Shown: positions 1-7,600, counted from the stretch's first letter. The stretch is 13,546 bases of DNA from CAYZZU01 sp964483105 (GCA_964483105.1 CAYZZU010000050.1:1-13546), one strand, 5' to 3'. A program made the numbers and translations. Notes: generated from the letters alone by a model not told the origin.

Positions 1-190
1 CCACAAGCCCCCGCTCGTTTAACGCCATCTTCAGATCTTCCCAAACCTCATCATAATCCCCCTGCACGGAATAGAGAACGACCGGGTCTTCGCAAGGTGA
101 CACACTGTGGATCGTCTCTTGGGAAAAAGCGCATTGTGTTCCCAAAAGGAGGAACAGAATCCCGAAGAAGACTCTGCGCAAAGGACTCAA
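1..190 (-). CDS. DUF302-family secreted protein, N-terminal part (cut by window edge)
   Basis: The visible 63 codons begin at a TTG (190-188). A good Shine-Dalgarno, GGGAGGT, lies inside the last codons of the upstream permease gene, 7 bases before the TTG. The two genes are therefore separated by only two bases and are probably translationally coupled. The N-terminus (SPLRRVFFGILFLLLGTQC) is a basic, hydrophobic signal peptide; the Cys is not in a standard lipobox. After it comes DPVVLYSVQGDYDEVWEDLK followed by MALNERGLV, which resembles the start of DUF302 domains (a short beta strand, then an amphipathic helix ending in a 'ERGL' turn). DUF302 proteins often accompany YeeE/YedE transporters and Sox genes, but their biochemical role is not established. 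The C-terminal part is off the left edge. The TTG start and the truncation make it easy for gene callers to miss. The family call is by eye and moderately sure. Confidence 0.65.
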   Translation of the reverse strand, partial: MSPLRRVFFGILFLLLGTQCAFSQETIHSVSPCEDPVVLYSVQGDYDEVWEDLKMALNERGLV

Positions 191-192
191 CC

Positions 193-1425
193 TTACACCT
201 CCCTCATTAATTGCCAGTTCATGAACTTGGCGCCCGAAATCGCTCCGATGAGGATAAAAACCATCGTCAGGACGCTTCCGAAGGAGAGCGTGGAAAATCC
301 GCTGAGTCCTTGTCCAATGTTGCATCCCAACCCCAGAACAGCACCAAAACCCATCAGGAGTCCTCCGACAAGGTTGTATTTAAACTGCTGCAGCGGCGGC
401 GCAACCCAGTTGAAGGTGCCGGTGATGACCGCGGCAAGGAACGTCCCGCCGATCACCCCGAATACGGTGGCAATCCCGAAATTCATCTTTTCTCCCGTCC
501 ACATTATAATATACCGGAAGGTCTGAGCATCCGCCAGCGCGAAAGTCAGGCTTTTGGGACGCCAGGTCTGCAGGAGTGTCGGATCGTCCGGACCGGTAAA
601 GGAGAAAGAATCGACAAAAGGGATCGCCCGGAAGGCGGCTCCGTTGATCCACCAGGCAAGGATGACCGTCAACCCGATCGCGATCCCTGCAACCGGCCAG
701 CGCGCCCCCCACCACTCCGAATCCTTGGGAGCGGATAAAACAAAAGCAAGCAATGAAACCTCAACAATCAGGATCACCGCCCAGAAAGGAACTTGCTGCA
801 CCAGTTGCGGGATGTACTGCGTCTTCAGATCCAGCGTCAGTTGATTGAAATAATCGACGCGCACCAAGGCAAGAATCCCCCAAAGGGTCGCCCCGGAGGA
901 AAGAATAAAGGCCATGACGCTCACCAGCCCCCCTAAATTCCCCTCCGCGGAACGGACCAGGATCCGGCTGGCGCATCCGCCGGCGTATACGATCCCGACC
1001 CCGAAGATGAATCCGCCGACCATGAAACTGAGCCACGTTACGGGGGAAGCAATATAGATACACCGCGTAATATCCACCTCCCCGGTCCTGTAGAGGATCT
1101 GGGTCCCCAGGATCGCCACGATCAGCGCCGTGGCATAGGACCGGCTCTGGCTCAGATCCTTGATCGTGACCACACTGTGGCATGCCGCAGCGATGCAGAA
1201 TTTAGACCGCTGCACGATTGCGCCCATGAGACCGCCGATCAACAATCCGGCCAGAAGAACGTGATTCCGTATCGCCCCCTTGATCAGGGCGACATCCTCA
1301 TCGGAAAGGCTGTCCGGATCGAGAGAAAGTAGCCCCCGCGTCTGAAAAATCAGGTACAAGACCCCGATGAATCCCGCAATAATCAAAAGTGTAACGATCA
1401 ATTCCCGAATCTGCTGTTTTGACAC
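193..1425 (-). CDS. yeeE: YeeE/YedE-family thiosulfate permease (TsuA-like), left copy
   Basis: The gene encodes a 410-residue polytopic inner-membrane protein with about ten hydrophobic segments. It has the family's repeated Cys motifs: QRSKFC (C77), YAGGC (C151) and GLGCNIGQGLSG (C368). In the YeeE thiosulfate transporter structure, conserved cysteines in such motifs line the substrate path and relay thiosulfate inward, so thiosulfate uptake is the likely role. An N-terminal extra helix and a long loop (about 195-210) make it longer than E. coli YeeE. The start is GTG at 1425, chosen because GGAGG lies 7 bases upstream. The gene has its own sigma-54 promoter and activator sites, shared in design with the sox operon, and runs directly into the DUF302 gene. 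The protein is identical, residue for residue, to the copy at 1741-2973. The exact substrate (thiosulfate or another sulfur compound) is inferred from context. Confidence 0.88.
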   Translation of the reverse strand: MSKQQIRELIVTLLIIAGFIGVLYLIFQTRGLLSLDPDSLSDEDVALIKGAIRNHVLLAGLLIGGLMGAIVQRSKFCIAAACHSVVTIKDLSQSRSYATALIVAILGTQILYRTGEVDITRCIYIASPVTWLSFMVGGFIFGVGIVYAGGCASRILVRSAEGNLGGLVSVMAFILSSGATLWGILALVRVDYFNQLTLDLKTQYIPQLVQQVPFWAVILIVEVSLLAFVLSAPKDSEWWGARWPVAGIAIGLTVILAWWINGAAFRAIPFVDSFSFTGPDDPTLLQTWRPKSLTFALADAQTFRYIIMWTGEKMNFGIATVFGVIGGTFLAAVITGTFNWVAPPLQQFKYNLVGGLLMGFGAVLGLGCNIGQGLSGFSTLSFGSVLTMVFILIGAISGAKFMNWQLMREV

Positions 1426-1479
1426 TCCCTATCCTCCGGTTTTAAAATGAATATTAGGTATCCGCCTTGCCGGATGAGA

Positions 1480-1495
1480 TGCATATATCATGCCT
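1480..1495 (-). promoter_or_regulatory. Sigma-54 promoter of left permease copy
   Basis: On the minus strand the element reads AGGCATGATATATGCA. It matches the -24/-12 consensus (TGGCAYG-N4-TTGCW) with the required GG-to-GC spacing. The predicted transcription start is about 1469, giving a 44-base leader ending in the GGAGG ribosome site. Nearly the same element precedes soxW and the porin. Confidence 0.85.
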
Positions 1496-1520
1496 TCCCG
1501 TTAAAGCTCAAATAAAACCT

Positions 1521-1542
1521 GGTGTTACGTGCACTCAACACC
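1521..1542. promoter_or_regulatory. 22-bp palindrome between permease promoter and activator sites
   Basis: GGTGTT (1521-1526) and AACACC (1537-1542) flank a GTGCAC core (1529-1534), all sharing one centre, with 18 of 22 positions paired. The centre is about 62 bases upstream of the predicted start of transcription. Its half-site spacing differs by two bases from the TGTWC-N6-GWACA sites, so it may be the operator of a second regulator. It is repeated at 3069-3090 in the right copy. It is not seen in the sox or porin control regions. Confidence 0.4.
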
Positions 1543-1559
1543 CCCCTTTCCCGGGGATG

Positions 1560-1607
1560 TGTTCCGAAATGTACAGTCGCCGTCCCGGAGGTGTTCCGGA
1601 ATGAACG
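1560..1607. promoter_or_regulatory. Pair of activator-binding dyads (UAS) upstream of left permease copy
   Basis: Site 1 (1560-1575) reads TGTTCCGAAATGTACA and site 2 (1592-1607) reads TGTTCCGGAATGAACG. Their centres are 32 bp apart (about three helical turns) and lie near -98 and -130 relative to the predicted start. This is a normal position for enhancer sites of an NtrC-type activator. The same dyad and the same 32-bp spacing recur upstream of soxW and of the porin. The likely protein is the regulator encoded at 3218-4579. Confidence 0.8.
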
Positions 1608-1650
1608 AGCCGAAATTCCCTACCGTGAAGGTCCACAATTACGATGGACT

Positions 1651-1681
1651 TAATAAAAAGCCGGCTTGCACCACAAGCGGC
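1651..1681 (-). terminator. Intrinsic terminator after right permease copy
   Basis: On the minus strand, GCCGCTTG and CAAGC-GGC form an 8-bp stem with a one-base bulge and a TGGTG loop, followed by CTTTTTATTA. It lies just after the truncated DUF302 remnant and before the control region of the left copy. The two permease copies are therefore probably transcribed independently. Confidence 0.7.
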
Positions 1682-1684
1682 ATC

Positions 1685-1738
1685 CTATTGACAAAGGAGG
1701 AACAGAATCCTGAAGAAGACTCTGCGCAAAGGACTCAA
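1685..1738 (-). pseudogene. Truncated DUF302 5' remnant after right permease copy
   Basis: The TTG at 1738-1736 and the next 14 codons match the start of the DUF302 gene at 190, with one change (Gly to Arg at codon 10). The sequence then diverges and meets a stop codon after 17 residues (SPLRRVFFRILFLLCQ). The remnant is only the signal-peptide part of the gene, left where the duplication unit ends, and has no function that I can see. Confidence 0.8.
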
Positions 1739-1740
1739 CC

Positions 1741-2973
1741 TTACACCTCCCTCATTAATTGCCAGTTCATGAACTTGGCGCCCGAAATCGCTCCGATGAG
1801 GATAAAAACCATCGTCAGGACGCTTCCGAAGGAGAGCGTGGAAAATCCGCTGAGTCCTTGTCCAATGTTGCATCCCAACCCCAGAACAGCACCAAAACCC
1901 ATCAGGAGTCCTCCGACAAGGTTGTATTTAAACTGCTGCAGCGGCGGCGCAACCCAGTTGAAGGTGCCGGTGATGACCGCGGCAAGGAACGTCCCGCCGA
2001 TCACCCCGAATACGGTGGCAATCCCGAAATTCATCTTTTCTCCCGTCCACATTATAATATACCGGAAGGTCTGAGCATCCGCCAGCGCGAAAGTCAGGCT
2101 TTTGGGACGCCAGGTCTGCAGGAGTGTCGGATCGTCCGGACCGGTAAAGGAGAAAGAATCGACAAAAGGGATCGCCCGGAAGGCGGCTCCGTTGATCCAC
2201 CAGGCAAGGATGACCGTCAACCCGATCGCGATCCCTGCAACCGGCCAGCGCGCCCCCCACCACTCCGAATCCTTGGGAGCGGATAAAACAAAAGCAAGCA
2301 ATGAAACCTCAACAATCAGGATCACCGCCCAGAAAGGAACTTGCTGCACCAGTTGCGGGATGTACTGCGTCTTCAGATCCAGCGTCAGTTGATTGAAATA
2401 ATCGACGCGCACCAAGGCAAGAATCCCCCAAAGGGTCGCCCCGGAGGAAAGAATAAAGGCCATGACGCTCACCAGCCCCCCTAAATTCCCCTCCGCGGAA
2501 CGGACCAGGATCCGGCTGGCGCATCCGCCGGCGTATACGATCCCGACCCCGAAGATGAATCCGCCGACCATGAAACTGAGCCACGTTACGGGGGAAGCAA
2601 TATAGATACACCGCGTAATATCCACCTCCCCGGTCCTGTAGAGGATCTGGGTCCCCAGGATCGCCACGATCAGCGCCGTGGCATAGGACCGGCTCTGGCT
2701 CAGATCCTTGATCGTGACCACACTGTGGCATGCCGCAGCGATGCAGAATTTAGACCGCTGCACGATTGCGCCCATGAGACCGCCGATCAACAATCCGGCC
2801 AGAAGAACGTGATTCCGTATCGCCCCCTTGATCAGGGCGACATCCTCATCGGAAAGGCTGTCCGGATCGAGAGAAAGTAGCCCCCGCGTCTGAAAAATCA
2901 GGTACAAGACCCCGATGAATCCCGCAATAATCAAAAGTGTAACGATCAATTCCCGAATCTGCTGTTTTGACAC
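1741..2973 (-). CDS. yeeE: YeeE/YedE-family thiosulfate permease (TsuA-like), right copy
   Basis: This second copy encodes the same 410-residue membrane protein as 193-1425, including the three Cys motifs (C77, C151, C368), and no coding difference is visible. It starts at GTG (2973) after GGAGG. It lies downstream of the response-regulator gene, 244 bases from its stop codon, but has its own sigma-54 promoter and two activator sites and is followed by an intrinsic terminator. Two intact, regulated copies point to increased gene dosage of the transporter, or to a very recent or homogenised duplication. Confidence 0.88.
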   Translation of the reverse strand: MSKQQIRELIVTLLIIAGFIGVLYLIFQTRGLLSLDPDSLSDEDVALIKGAIRNHVLLAGLLIGGLMGAIVQRSKFCIAAACHSVVTIKDLSQSRSYATALIVAILGTQILYRTGEVDITRCIYIASPVTWLSFMVGGFIFGVGIVYAGGCASRILVRSAEGNLGGLVSVMAFILSSGATLWGILALVRVDYFNQLTLDLKTQYIPQLVQQVPFWAVILIVEVSLLAFVLSAPKDSEWWGARWPVAGIAIGLTVILAWWINGAAFRAIPFVDSFSFTGPDDPTLLQTWRPKSLTFALADAQTFRYIIMWTGEKMNFGIATVFGVIGGTFLAAVITGTFNWVAPPLQQFKYNLVGGLLMGFGAVLGLGCNIGQGLSGFSTLSFGSVLTMVFILIGAISGAKFMNWQLMREV

Positions 2974-3027
2974 TCCCTATCCTCCGGTTTTAAAATGAAT
3001 ATTAGGTATCCGCCTTGCCGGATGAGA

Positions 3028-3043
3028 TGCATATATCATGCCT
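3028..3043 (-). promoter_or_regulatory. Sigma-54 promoter of right permease copy
   Basis: The element is identical to that at 1480-1495 (AGGCATGATATATGCA on the minus strand). The predicted start of transcription is about 3017. Confidence 0.85.
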
Positions 3044-3107
3044 TCCCGTTAAAGCTCAAATAAAACCTGGTGTTACGTGCACTCAACACCCCCCTTTCCC
3101 GGGGATG

Positions 3108-3155
3108 TGTTCCGAAATGTACAGTCGCCGTCCCGGAGGTGTTCCGGAACGAACG
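3108..3155. promoter_or_regulatory. Pair of activator-binding dyads (UAS) upstream of right permease copy
   Basis: Site 1 (3108-3123) is identical to its counterpart at 1560. Site 2 (3140-3155) reads TGTTCCGGAACGAACG, with C at 3150 where the left copy has T. The 32-bp spacing is kept. The pair lies in the 244-base gap after the response-regulator gene. Confidence 0.8.
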
Positions 3156-3190
3156 AGGCAAAATACCACACCATAAATGTCTATCATCAT

Positions 3191-3213
3191 GACGGATTTG
3201 TAAAAAATCCGCC
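3191..3213 (-). terminator. Hairpin just after response-regulator stop, weak terminator candidate
   Basis: GGCGGATTT and AAATCCGTC pair over 9 bp (one G-T wobble) around a TTTAC loop, starting five bases after the stop codon of the response-regulator gene. No T-run follows, so it may be a weak or Rho-assisted terminator, or a 3'-end stabilising structure. Confidence 0.4.
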
Positions 3214-3217
3214 AAAA

Positions 3218-4579
3218 TTACAGTAGTTTGTATTTTTCCATTTTGGTTCTTAATTGCCGACGTGTAATTCCAAGTCTTTTGGCAGCACGAGTCTGATTCC
3301 AGTCTTCCGCTTTCAAGGACTTCACAACGGCAATCCGTTCAAGCTCGGCAAGGGTCATCCCGGAGAGTGCCAGGAGGTCCTGGTCCTCCGGTGGTTGCTC
3401 CTCGCCGGTGGACTCCAGGAAATTTTTCTTCAATTTATTGGGAAGATCTTCCAGTACGATTGTATCGTGACGGGACAAGACCACGCCCCTTTCGATAATG
3501 TTCTGTAATTCCCGGATATTCCCAGGCCACTCATACTGGATGAGCGCTTCAAGAGCCACCGAATCTATTCCACGAATAAATTTTTTGTTTTCCCCGGAAT
3601 ATTTGTCCAGGAAGTGCTTGACCAGAAGAGGGATATCCTCTTTTCTGTCCCTGAGGGGCGGCATTCTGATCTGGATGACGTTCAGACGATAGTAGAAATC
3701 CTCCCGGAAACGGCCGTTCTCTATCTCTTCTTCCAGGTCACGATTCGTGGCGGCGATAATCCGGCAATCCGACAAAATCTGGTTTTTCCCTCCGATCCTG
3801 AAGAATACCCTTTCCTGCATGAAACGAAGAAGCTTGATCTGCATTGCAAGGGACATCTCTCCGATCTCATCAAGAAACAGGGTACCCCGGTCGGCCATCT
3901 CCACCTTGCCGGTTTCACGGGAAACGGCACCGGTGAAGGCCCCGCTTTCATGCCCGAACAGTTCGTTTTCGATCAAATCCGCAGGAACGGCTGCACAGTT
4001 GATCGCAATAAAGGGAAATTCTCTGCGCGGGGAAGCGAAGTGGATTGCACCGGCGACCAGTTCCTTCCCGGTTCCCGATTCCCCGGTGATCAGAACATTC
4101 GCTCGACTCGAGCTGACGACCTGGATCGTGGAGATCACGTCACTGATTGCCTGACTCCTCCCGATAATTCCAAATCGTTCCTGAGATTTCTCTTCTTTTT
4201 CCGCCGTATGTCTCCCCTTCGATTTTAACAGGGTATGGCGGATGATGGCCATCATCTCATCCATATCCACCGGTTTGGTCAGATAATTCGACGCCCCGTT
4301 CTTCATCGCCTCCACAGCACTGTCAATGCTGCCGAAAGCCGTAATCAGAATCACCGGAAGAAAGGTCTGCTTTCTTTTGATCCATTGAAGAAGATTCAGT
4401 CCGGAGGGACCCGGCAGCCGCATATCCGTAAGGACCAAATCGATATTCTGTTCGCTGACCTTGGAAACCGCTTCCTCGTAATTTCGGGCAGTCTCCACTT
4501 CGAACCCTTCCTTTTTCAGGTAAGTCGAAAGTACTTTACGGATGTTTCTTTCATCATCCACGATCAGAATCTTCTGCAT
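3218..4579 (-). CDS. NtrC-family sigma-54-dependent response regulator
   Basis: This 453-residue protein has the classic three-part layout. The receiver domain (1-120) has acidic pocket D8/D9, phospho-acceptor D52 and K102. The AAA+ domain (about 136-375) has Walker A GESGTGKE (166-173), the sigma-54-contacting GAFTGA loop (213-218) and Walker B LFLDEI (234-239). A Fis-type helix-turn-helix ends the protein (about 427-450). All catalytic motifs are intact, so it should activate sigma-54 promoters when phosphorylated. It is the last gene of the sensory operon, five bases after the kinase gene. The window contains several sigma-54 promoters with a shared palindromic site, which makes this protein the obvious candidate to bind them. 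No specific named orthologue can be asserted. Confidence 0.95.
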   Translation of the reverse strand: MQKILIVDDERNIRKVLSTYLKKEGFEVETARNYEEAVSKVSEQNIDLVLTDMRLPGPSGLNLLQWIKRKQTFLPVILITAFGSIDSAVEAMKNGASNYLTKPVDMDEMMAIIRHTLLKSKGRHTAEKEEKSQERFGIIGRSQAISDVISTIQVVSSSRANVLITGESGTGKELVAGAIHFASPRREFPFIAINCAAVPADLIENELFGHESGAFTGAVSRETGKVEMADRGTLFLDEIGEMSLAMQIKLLRFMQERVFFRIGGKNQILSDCRIIAATNRDLEEEIENGRFREDFYYRLNVIQIRMPPLRDRKEDIPLLVKHFLDKYSGENKKFIRGIDSVALEALIQYEWPGNIRELQNIIERGVVLSRHDTIVLEDLPNKLKKNFLESTGEEQPPEDQDLLALSGMTLAELERIAVVKSLKAEDWNQTRAAKRLGITRRQLRTKMEKYKLL

Positions 4580-4584
4580 CGTCT

Positions 4585-6033
4585 TTATGCTCCCCTCGAT
4601 TTCACAATGGGCAGTTTAATCATGAACCGTGCTCCGATTTCCGAATCCTCCAGATCCACCTCCCCCTGCTGGGCCACAATCAGCTTATATACCGTAGGAA
4701 GCCCCAGCCCCGTACCGTAAATCTTTGTGGAAAAAAATGGCTGAAAAACTTTGTAGTTGATCTCCTCAGGGATCCCGGGCCCGTCGTCCTGAATAACGGT
4801 TTCGACAAAATCGCCCACCACCCGATATTCCACGGTGATCGTCCCCCCCTGCTCCATGGCCTGAATCGCATTCAGGAAAAGATTCATAATAGCCTGTTTT
4901 AAAAGGGTAGGATCCGCCATCACCTTCGGCACCCCTTGTCCCACCTTTTTGACCGAAATCTTCGAATCCTCCAGGTCCGGATCGAGAAGTTCCGCTACCC
5001 TCTGCACGACGTCATCTACATGACAAGGCACTATCACCGGTTCAGGGGTTCTGGCAAATCGGAGAAAGTCATCCGACATCATGGTCATTTCCCGGGTTTC
5101 ATCCTTAATCACATCGACGTACTCACGGGCCTCGGAAAGGCTGTCCGCCTTTTCCAGGCCGGAGATGGCTCCACGAATTGCATAGAGACTGTTCCGCGTC
5201 TCATGAGCAATCTGAGCGGACATCTGTCCGATGGCTGCCATGCAGGTCAGTTTCTCCCGTTCTTCGGATATCTTTTTGTATTCTTTCAGATATTTCCTTA
5301 AGTTTTCGACCATTCGTGTAAAAGCATCCTGAAGCTGCAGGCTCTCATCCTTATAGGAAAAGGAGCTTAAAGAACCGTTCTGCGGGTAAATTTCCTTGTC
5401 AAACTTCTCAATTTTCCGGGAAAGTTCGATAATCGGCCGTGTCAACGCACGGGAAACAATGAAAGCACCGCCGGTCCCAAGAAAGAAGATAATCAACGCC
5501 AGGTAAAGTAGCTGCCGGATCGTCCGGCCGAATTCCTGGTCGATACGCTTCCCTTCCGCATCCCAGTCAAAACTTACCTTCAAGGCCCCCAGGAGGTCCC
5601 GGTCGATCTCAACCGGCATCAGAATATCCGCTCCGTTCTTCGCCGGAACACAGAATTTCTCTCCCCGATGTTTTAAAAACTCCGCAAGTTCGGCATCCGT
5701 TGTCCCGATCTCGGAGACTTTATCCGAGGCAATAATGACATCCCGTTTATCGATGATCTTCATCCCGCTCACTTCCCCGGAAGATTTCAACTGCCGGATC
5801 TGCTCCATCAGGAATCCATAGTCCCTGGAGAGGAGGGCATCCGAGGCCGTCAGAGCCACTTTTCGCGCGATACTCCAGTGAAACTGATCGAGCTGTTCGA
5901 TAAGATTTTTTCTGGCCGTTGACATTACCAGGACACTGACGGTCAAGAAAATAACCAGAATCAATATGATGACATAGATCACTCCCTTGGTTTTGATACT
6001 GGTATTGCGATGAAGATTCCGAAACAGATTCAT
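4585..6033 (-). CDS. Membrane sensor histidine kinase (NtrB/ZraS-like layout)
   Basis: This 482-residue kinase has a first membrane helix (about 18-37), a periplasmic region (about 40-173), a second helix (about 175-193), and HAMP plus coiled-coil (about 194-262). The HisKA segment is AHETRNSL with phospho-acceptor H277. The ATPase domain has an N box (NLFLNAIQAM), G1 (DDGPGIP, 416-422), F box (PFFSTK) and G2 (GTGLGL, 440-445). The periplasmic part is compact, about 130 residues, like a single Cache/PAS-type fold, and could receive the signal from the binding protein encoded just upstream. The ATG at 6033 lies six bases after that gene's stop codon, and the stop codon is five bases before the response-regulator start. 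The cognate partner is therefore clear. The ligand is unknown. Confidence 0.93.
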   Translation of the reverse strand: MNLFRNLHRNTSIKTKGVIYVIILILVIFLTVSVLVMSTARKNLIEQLDQFHWSIARKVALTASDALLSRDYGFLMEQIRQLKSSGEVSGMKIIDKRDVIIASDKVSEIGTTDAELAEFLKHRGEKFCVPAKNGADILMPVEIDRDLLGALKVSFDWDAEGKRIDQEFGRTIRQLLYLALIIFFLGTGGAFIVSRALTRPIIELSRKIEKFDKEIYPQNGSLSSFSYKDESLQLQDAFTRMVENLRKYLKEYKKISEEREKLTCMAAIGQMSAQIAHETRNSLYAIRGAISGLEKADSLSEAREYVDVIKDETREMTMMSDDFLRFARTPEPVIVPCHVDDVVQRVAELLDPDLEDSKISVKKVGQGVPKVMADPTLLKQAIMNLFLNAIQAMEQGGTITVEYRVVGDFVETVIQDDGPGIPEEINYKVFQPFFSTKIYGTGLGLPTVYKLIVAQQGEVDLEDSEIGARFMIKLPIVKSRGA

Positions 6034-6039
6034 GGTCGC

Positions 6040-7587
6040 TCAATTCACGGAAGGAAGAAGATCCTCTTCTGCAAGGATCTTCAGAACCTTCTCCTTGACA
6101 AAGTCAGGAGCATCTTCTCGGACGGAGATGACCCAATCCTCCAGAGGAGGAGTCTTCCCGATGATCACGGTACGTTTCGGTTGAAGATCCTTCTGCAACC
6201 TCCGGAGCGTATCAAGCGTCAGATATCCCGCGTCCACCTTGCCCCGATAGACACTCATCAATACATTCTCGCAGGTGCCCAGATCCTTGAGCCGGATGGA
6301 GTCCTGAGAAATACCCTGATTTTCCAGCCAGCGAGTCTGGGCCAGGAATCCTCCTTCGGAAAAGCGCGACGGAATACCAATCGTCTTTCCTTTAAGATCC
6401 TTCAGTGTTTTCACCGTTCCCGTACCGGACACGACAATCACACCGATGTTCGCCTCTTTTGACGCAACCGCCAGCGAGCCGAGCAGTTCTTCCCCGGGGG
6501 TCCGGAATCTGGAGAAAAGGCCTGATTCCTGAAGGTATAAGTCACCCTTCCCCTGCTCCTTGGCCTCCAGAAAGGCCTCTATGCTTTCCGGTATTCGCAG
6601 GTGATAATTCCAGCCCGTTTCCGAACGCAACCTTGAAAGTAATGGTTTCAGCCGTCGAAAAAGATCGGCGTCATAATAGAGAGGCTCCACAACAAGGGTA
6701 TGCTCTCCTTTACGAAATAATGATCCAACCGCATCCCCGTTCAGGCTTTCAATCAGCACACGGACAATATCGTAATCCGTGTCCCGGGCATCCGAGAATC
6801 CGTCCACCCCCTTTTCAATACCTCCAATGAGGGCTTCCTTGTCCGGCGCGTGATTCAGGCTGAGCATGGCCTCTTTCACGTCCTGAATGAATCGCTCCCC
6901 CAACCCCGAGCGTGCCACAAAGAGATACTGGGGAATCGGATCGGAATAACGGAGAATTTTGAGGTTCTTGTCCGCCAGGGAACGCGCAGCCATCTCCGGC
7001 ACCCCGGTTACGTCAAACATCCGGGCCATTACGGCAAGGAGGGCGCTCTCATCATTCCCGAGGTTGACCACCTCCAGAAAATCGTTCTCCGACAAACCAA
7101 CCCGTTTGAACATGATCCTCGGTAGAAGCCCCGAACCGGGACAGTAATACCTCCCATAGACCAGTGTCCGGTCGAAGAGGTCCGCCGTCCGGTTGATCGG
7201 AGAATCCTTCCTCACCACCAGGACACTCCGATACTGATCGTTCCCGTTGATACGCAATTTGACCAGAGGGACCACGGAGACAATCCGTGTCAGATCACAA
7301 TACAGGGTCGGGCAGACAAAGGCGATGTCGATTTCCTTTTTATCAAAGAGTTTTGCAACCTCCGAGTTCTTTCGAGCAACGTCCAGATCGATCGGCCGAT
7401 CCAGCTTCTTCTCCAGATAACGTTTCAGGGGAAGAAAATCCTTATACATCCGGGACGGCGGTTTCATCGGAATCACGATCATGCGCAGGGGGGGAAGGGA
7501 ATCCGATGCGGCATGGACCGGCATCGGGAAGACCCAGCAAAGGATGAGCCAGAAAAGTGAAGCCTTTCGAAGAATTCTCCGCTTCAT
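6040..7587 (-). CDS. Periplasmic protein with two tandem PhnD-like binding domains, likely sensor subunit
   Basis: I chose the ATG at 7587 because it begins a clean signal peptide (MKRRILRKASLFWLILCWVF, cleaved near VHAA, residue 27). The longer reading frame up to 7701 would run through a terminator hairpin. The 515-residue product has two substrate-binding domains. Domain 1 (about 33-260) has the PhnD-type 'EIDIAFVCPTLYCDL' strand (85-99). Domain 2 (about 295-510) has LKDLKGKTIGIPSRFSEGG (395-413) and YRGKVDAGYLT (447-457). PhnD-like domains bind small oxyanions. They also form the sensor part of tetrathionate kinase TtrS, so an oxyanion of sulfur is a plausible ligand. No ABC permease is encoded nearby. 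Its operon is instead completed by a kinase and regulator, so a signalling role is more likely than uptake. The fused double domain is unusual. The ribosome site is weak (GGAT). Confidence 0.82.
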   Translation of the reverse strand: MKRRILRKASLFWLILCWVFPMPVHAASDSLPPLRMIVIPMKPPSRMYKDFLPLKRYLEKKLDRPIDLDVARKNSEVAKLFDKKEIDIAFVCPTLYCDLTRIVSVVPLVKLRINGNDQYRSVLVVRKDSPINRTADLFDRTLVYGRYYCPGSGLLPRIMFKRVGLSENDFLEVVNLGNDESALLAVMARMFDVTGVPEMAARSLADKNLKILRYSDPIPQYLFVARSGLGERFIQDVKEAMLSLNHAPDKEALIGGIEKGVDGFSDARDTDYDIVRVLIESLNGDAVGSLFRKGEHTLVVEPLYYDADLFRRLKPLLSRLRSETGWNYHLRIPESIEAFLEAKEQGKGDLYLQESGLFSRFRTPGEELLGSLAVASKEANIGVIVVSGTGTVKTLKDLKGKTIGIPSRFSEGGFLAQTRWLENQGISQDSIRLKDLGTCENVLMSVYRGKVDAGYLTLDTLRRLQKDLQPKRTVIIGKTPPLEDWVISVREDAPDFVKEKVLKILAEEDLLPSVN

Positions 7588-7600
7588 ATATATCCATTCT

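Larger units (their letters stand above)
145..1609. repeat. Tandem duplication unit, left copy (permease gene plus control region)
   Basis: This segment is repeated at 1693-3157 with a constant offset of 1548 bases. I see only two differences, both near the ends: C163 versus T1711, and T1602 versus C3150. The unit holds the first 15 codons of the DUF302 gene, the whole permease gene, its sigma-54 promoter and its pair of activator sites. It is a direct repeat with 83 bases between copies. No transposase or terminal inverted repeats are visible, so it looks like a plain tandem duplication rather than a mobile element. Confidence 0.95.
1693..3157. repeat. Tandem duplication unit, right copy
   Basis: This is the second copy of the 1465-base unit at 145-1609, identical apart from two positions. 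Beyond its right end (3158-3213), the sequence still lines up without gaps with 1610-1665. Identity there is only about 60-65 per cent and many of the differences are transitions. This suggests that the homologous region once extended further than the present identical core. Confidence 0.95.

Noticed and set aside
145..3157. Duplication as an insertion sequence or transposon
   Set aside because: No transposase, terminal inverted repeats or target-site duplication could be seen; the unit contains only a permease gene and its control region.
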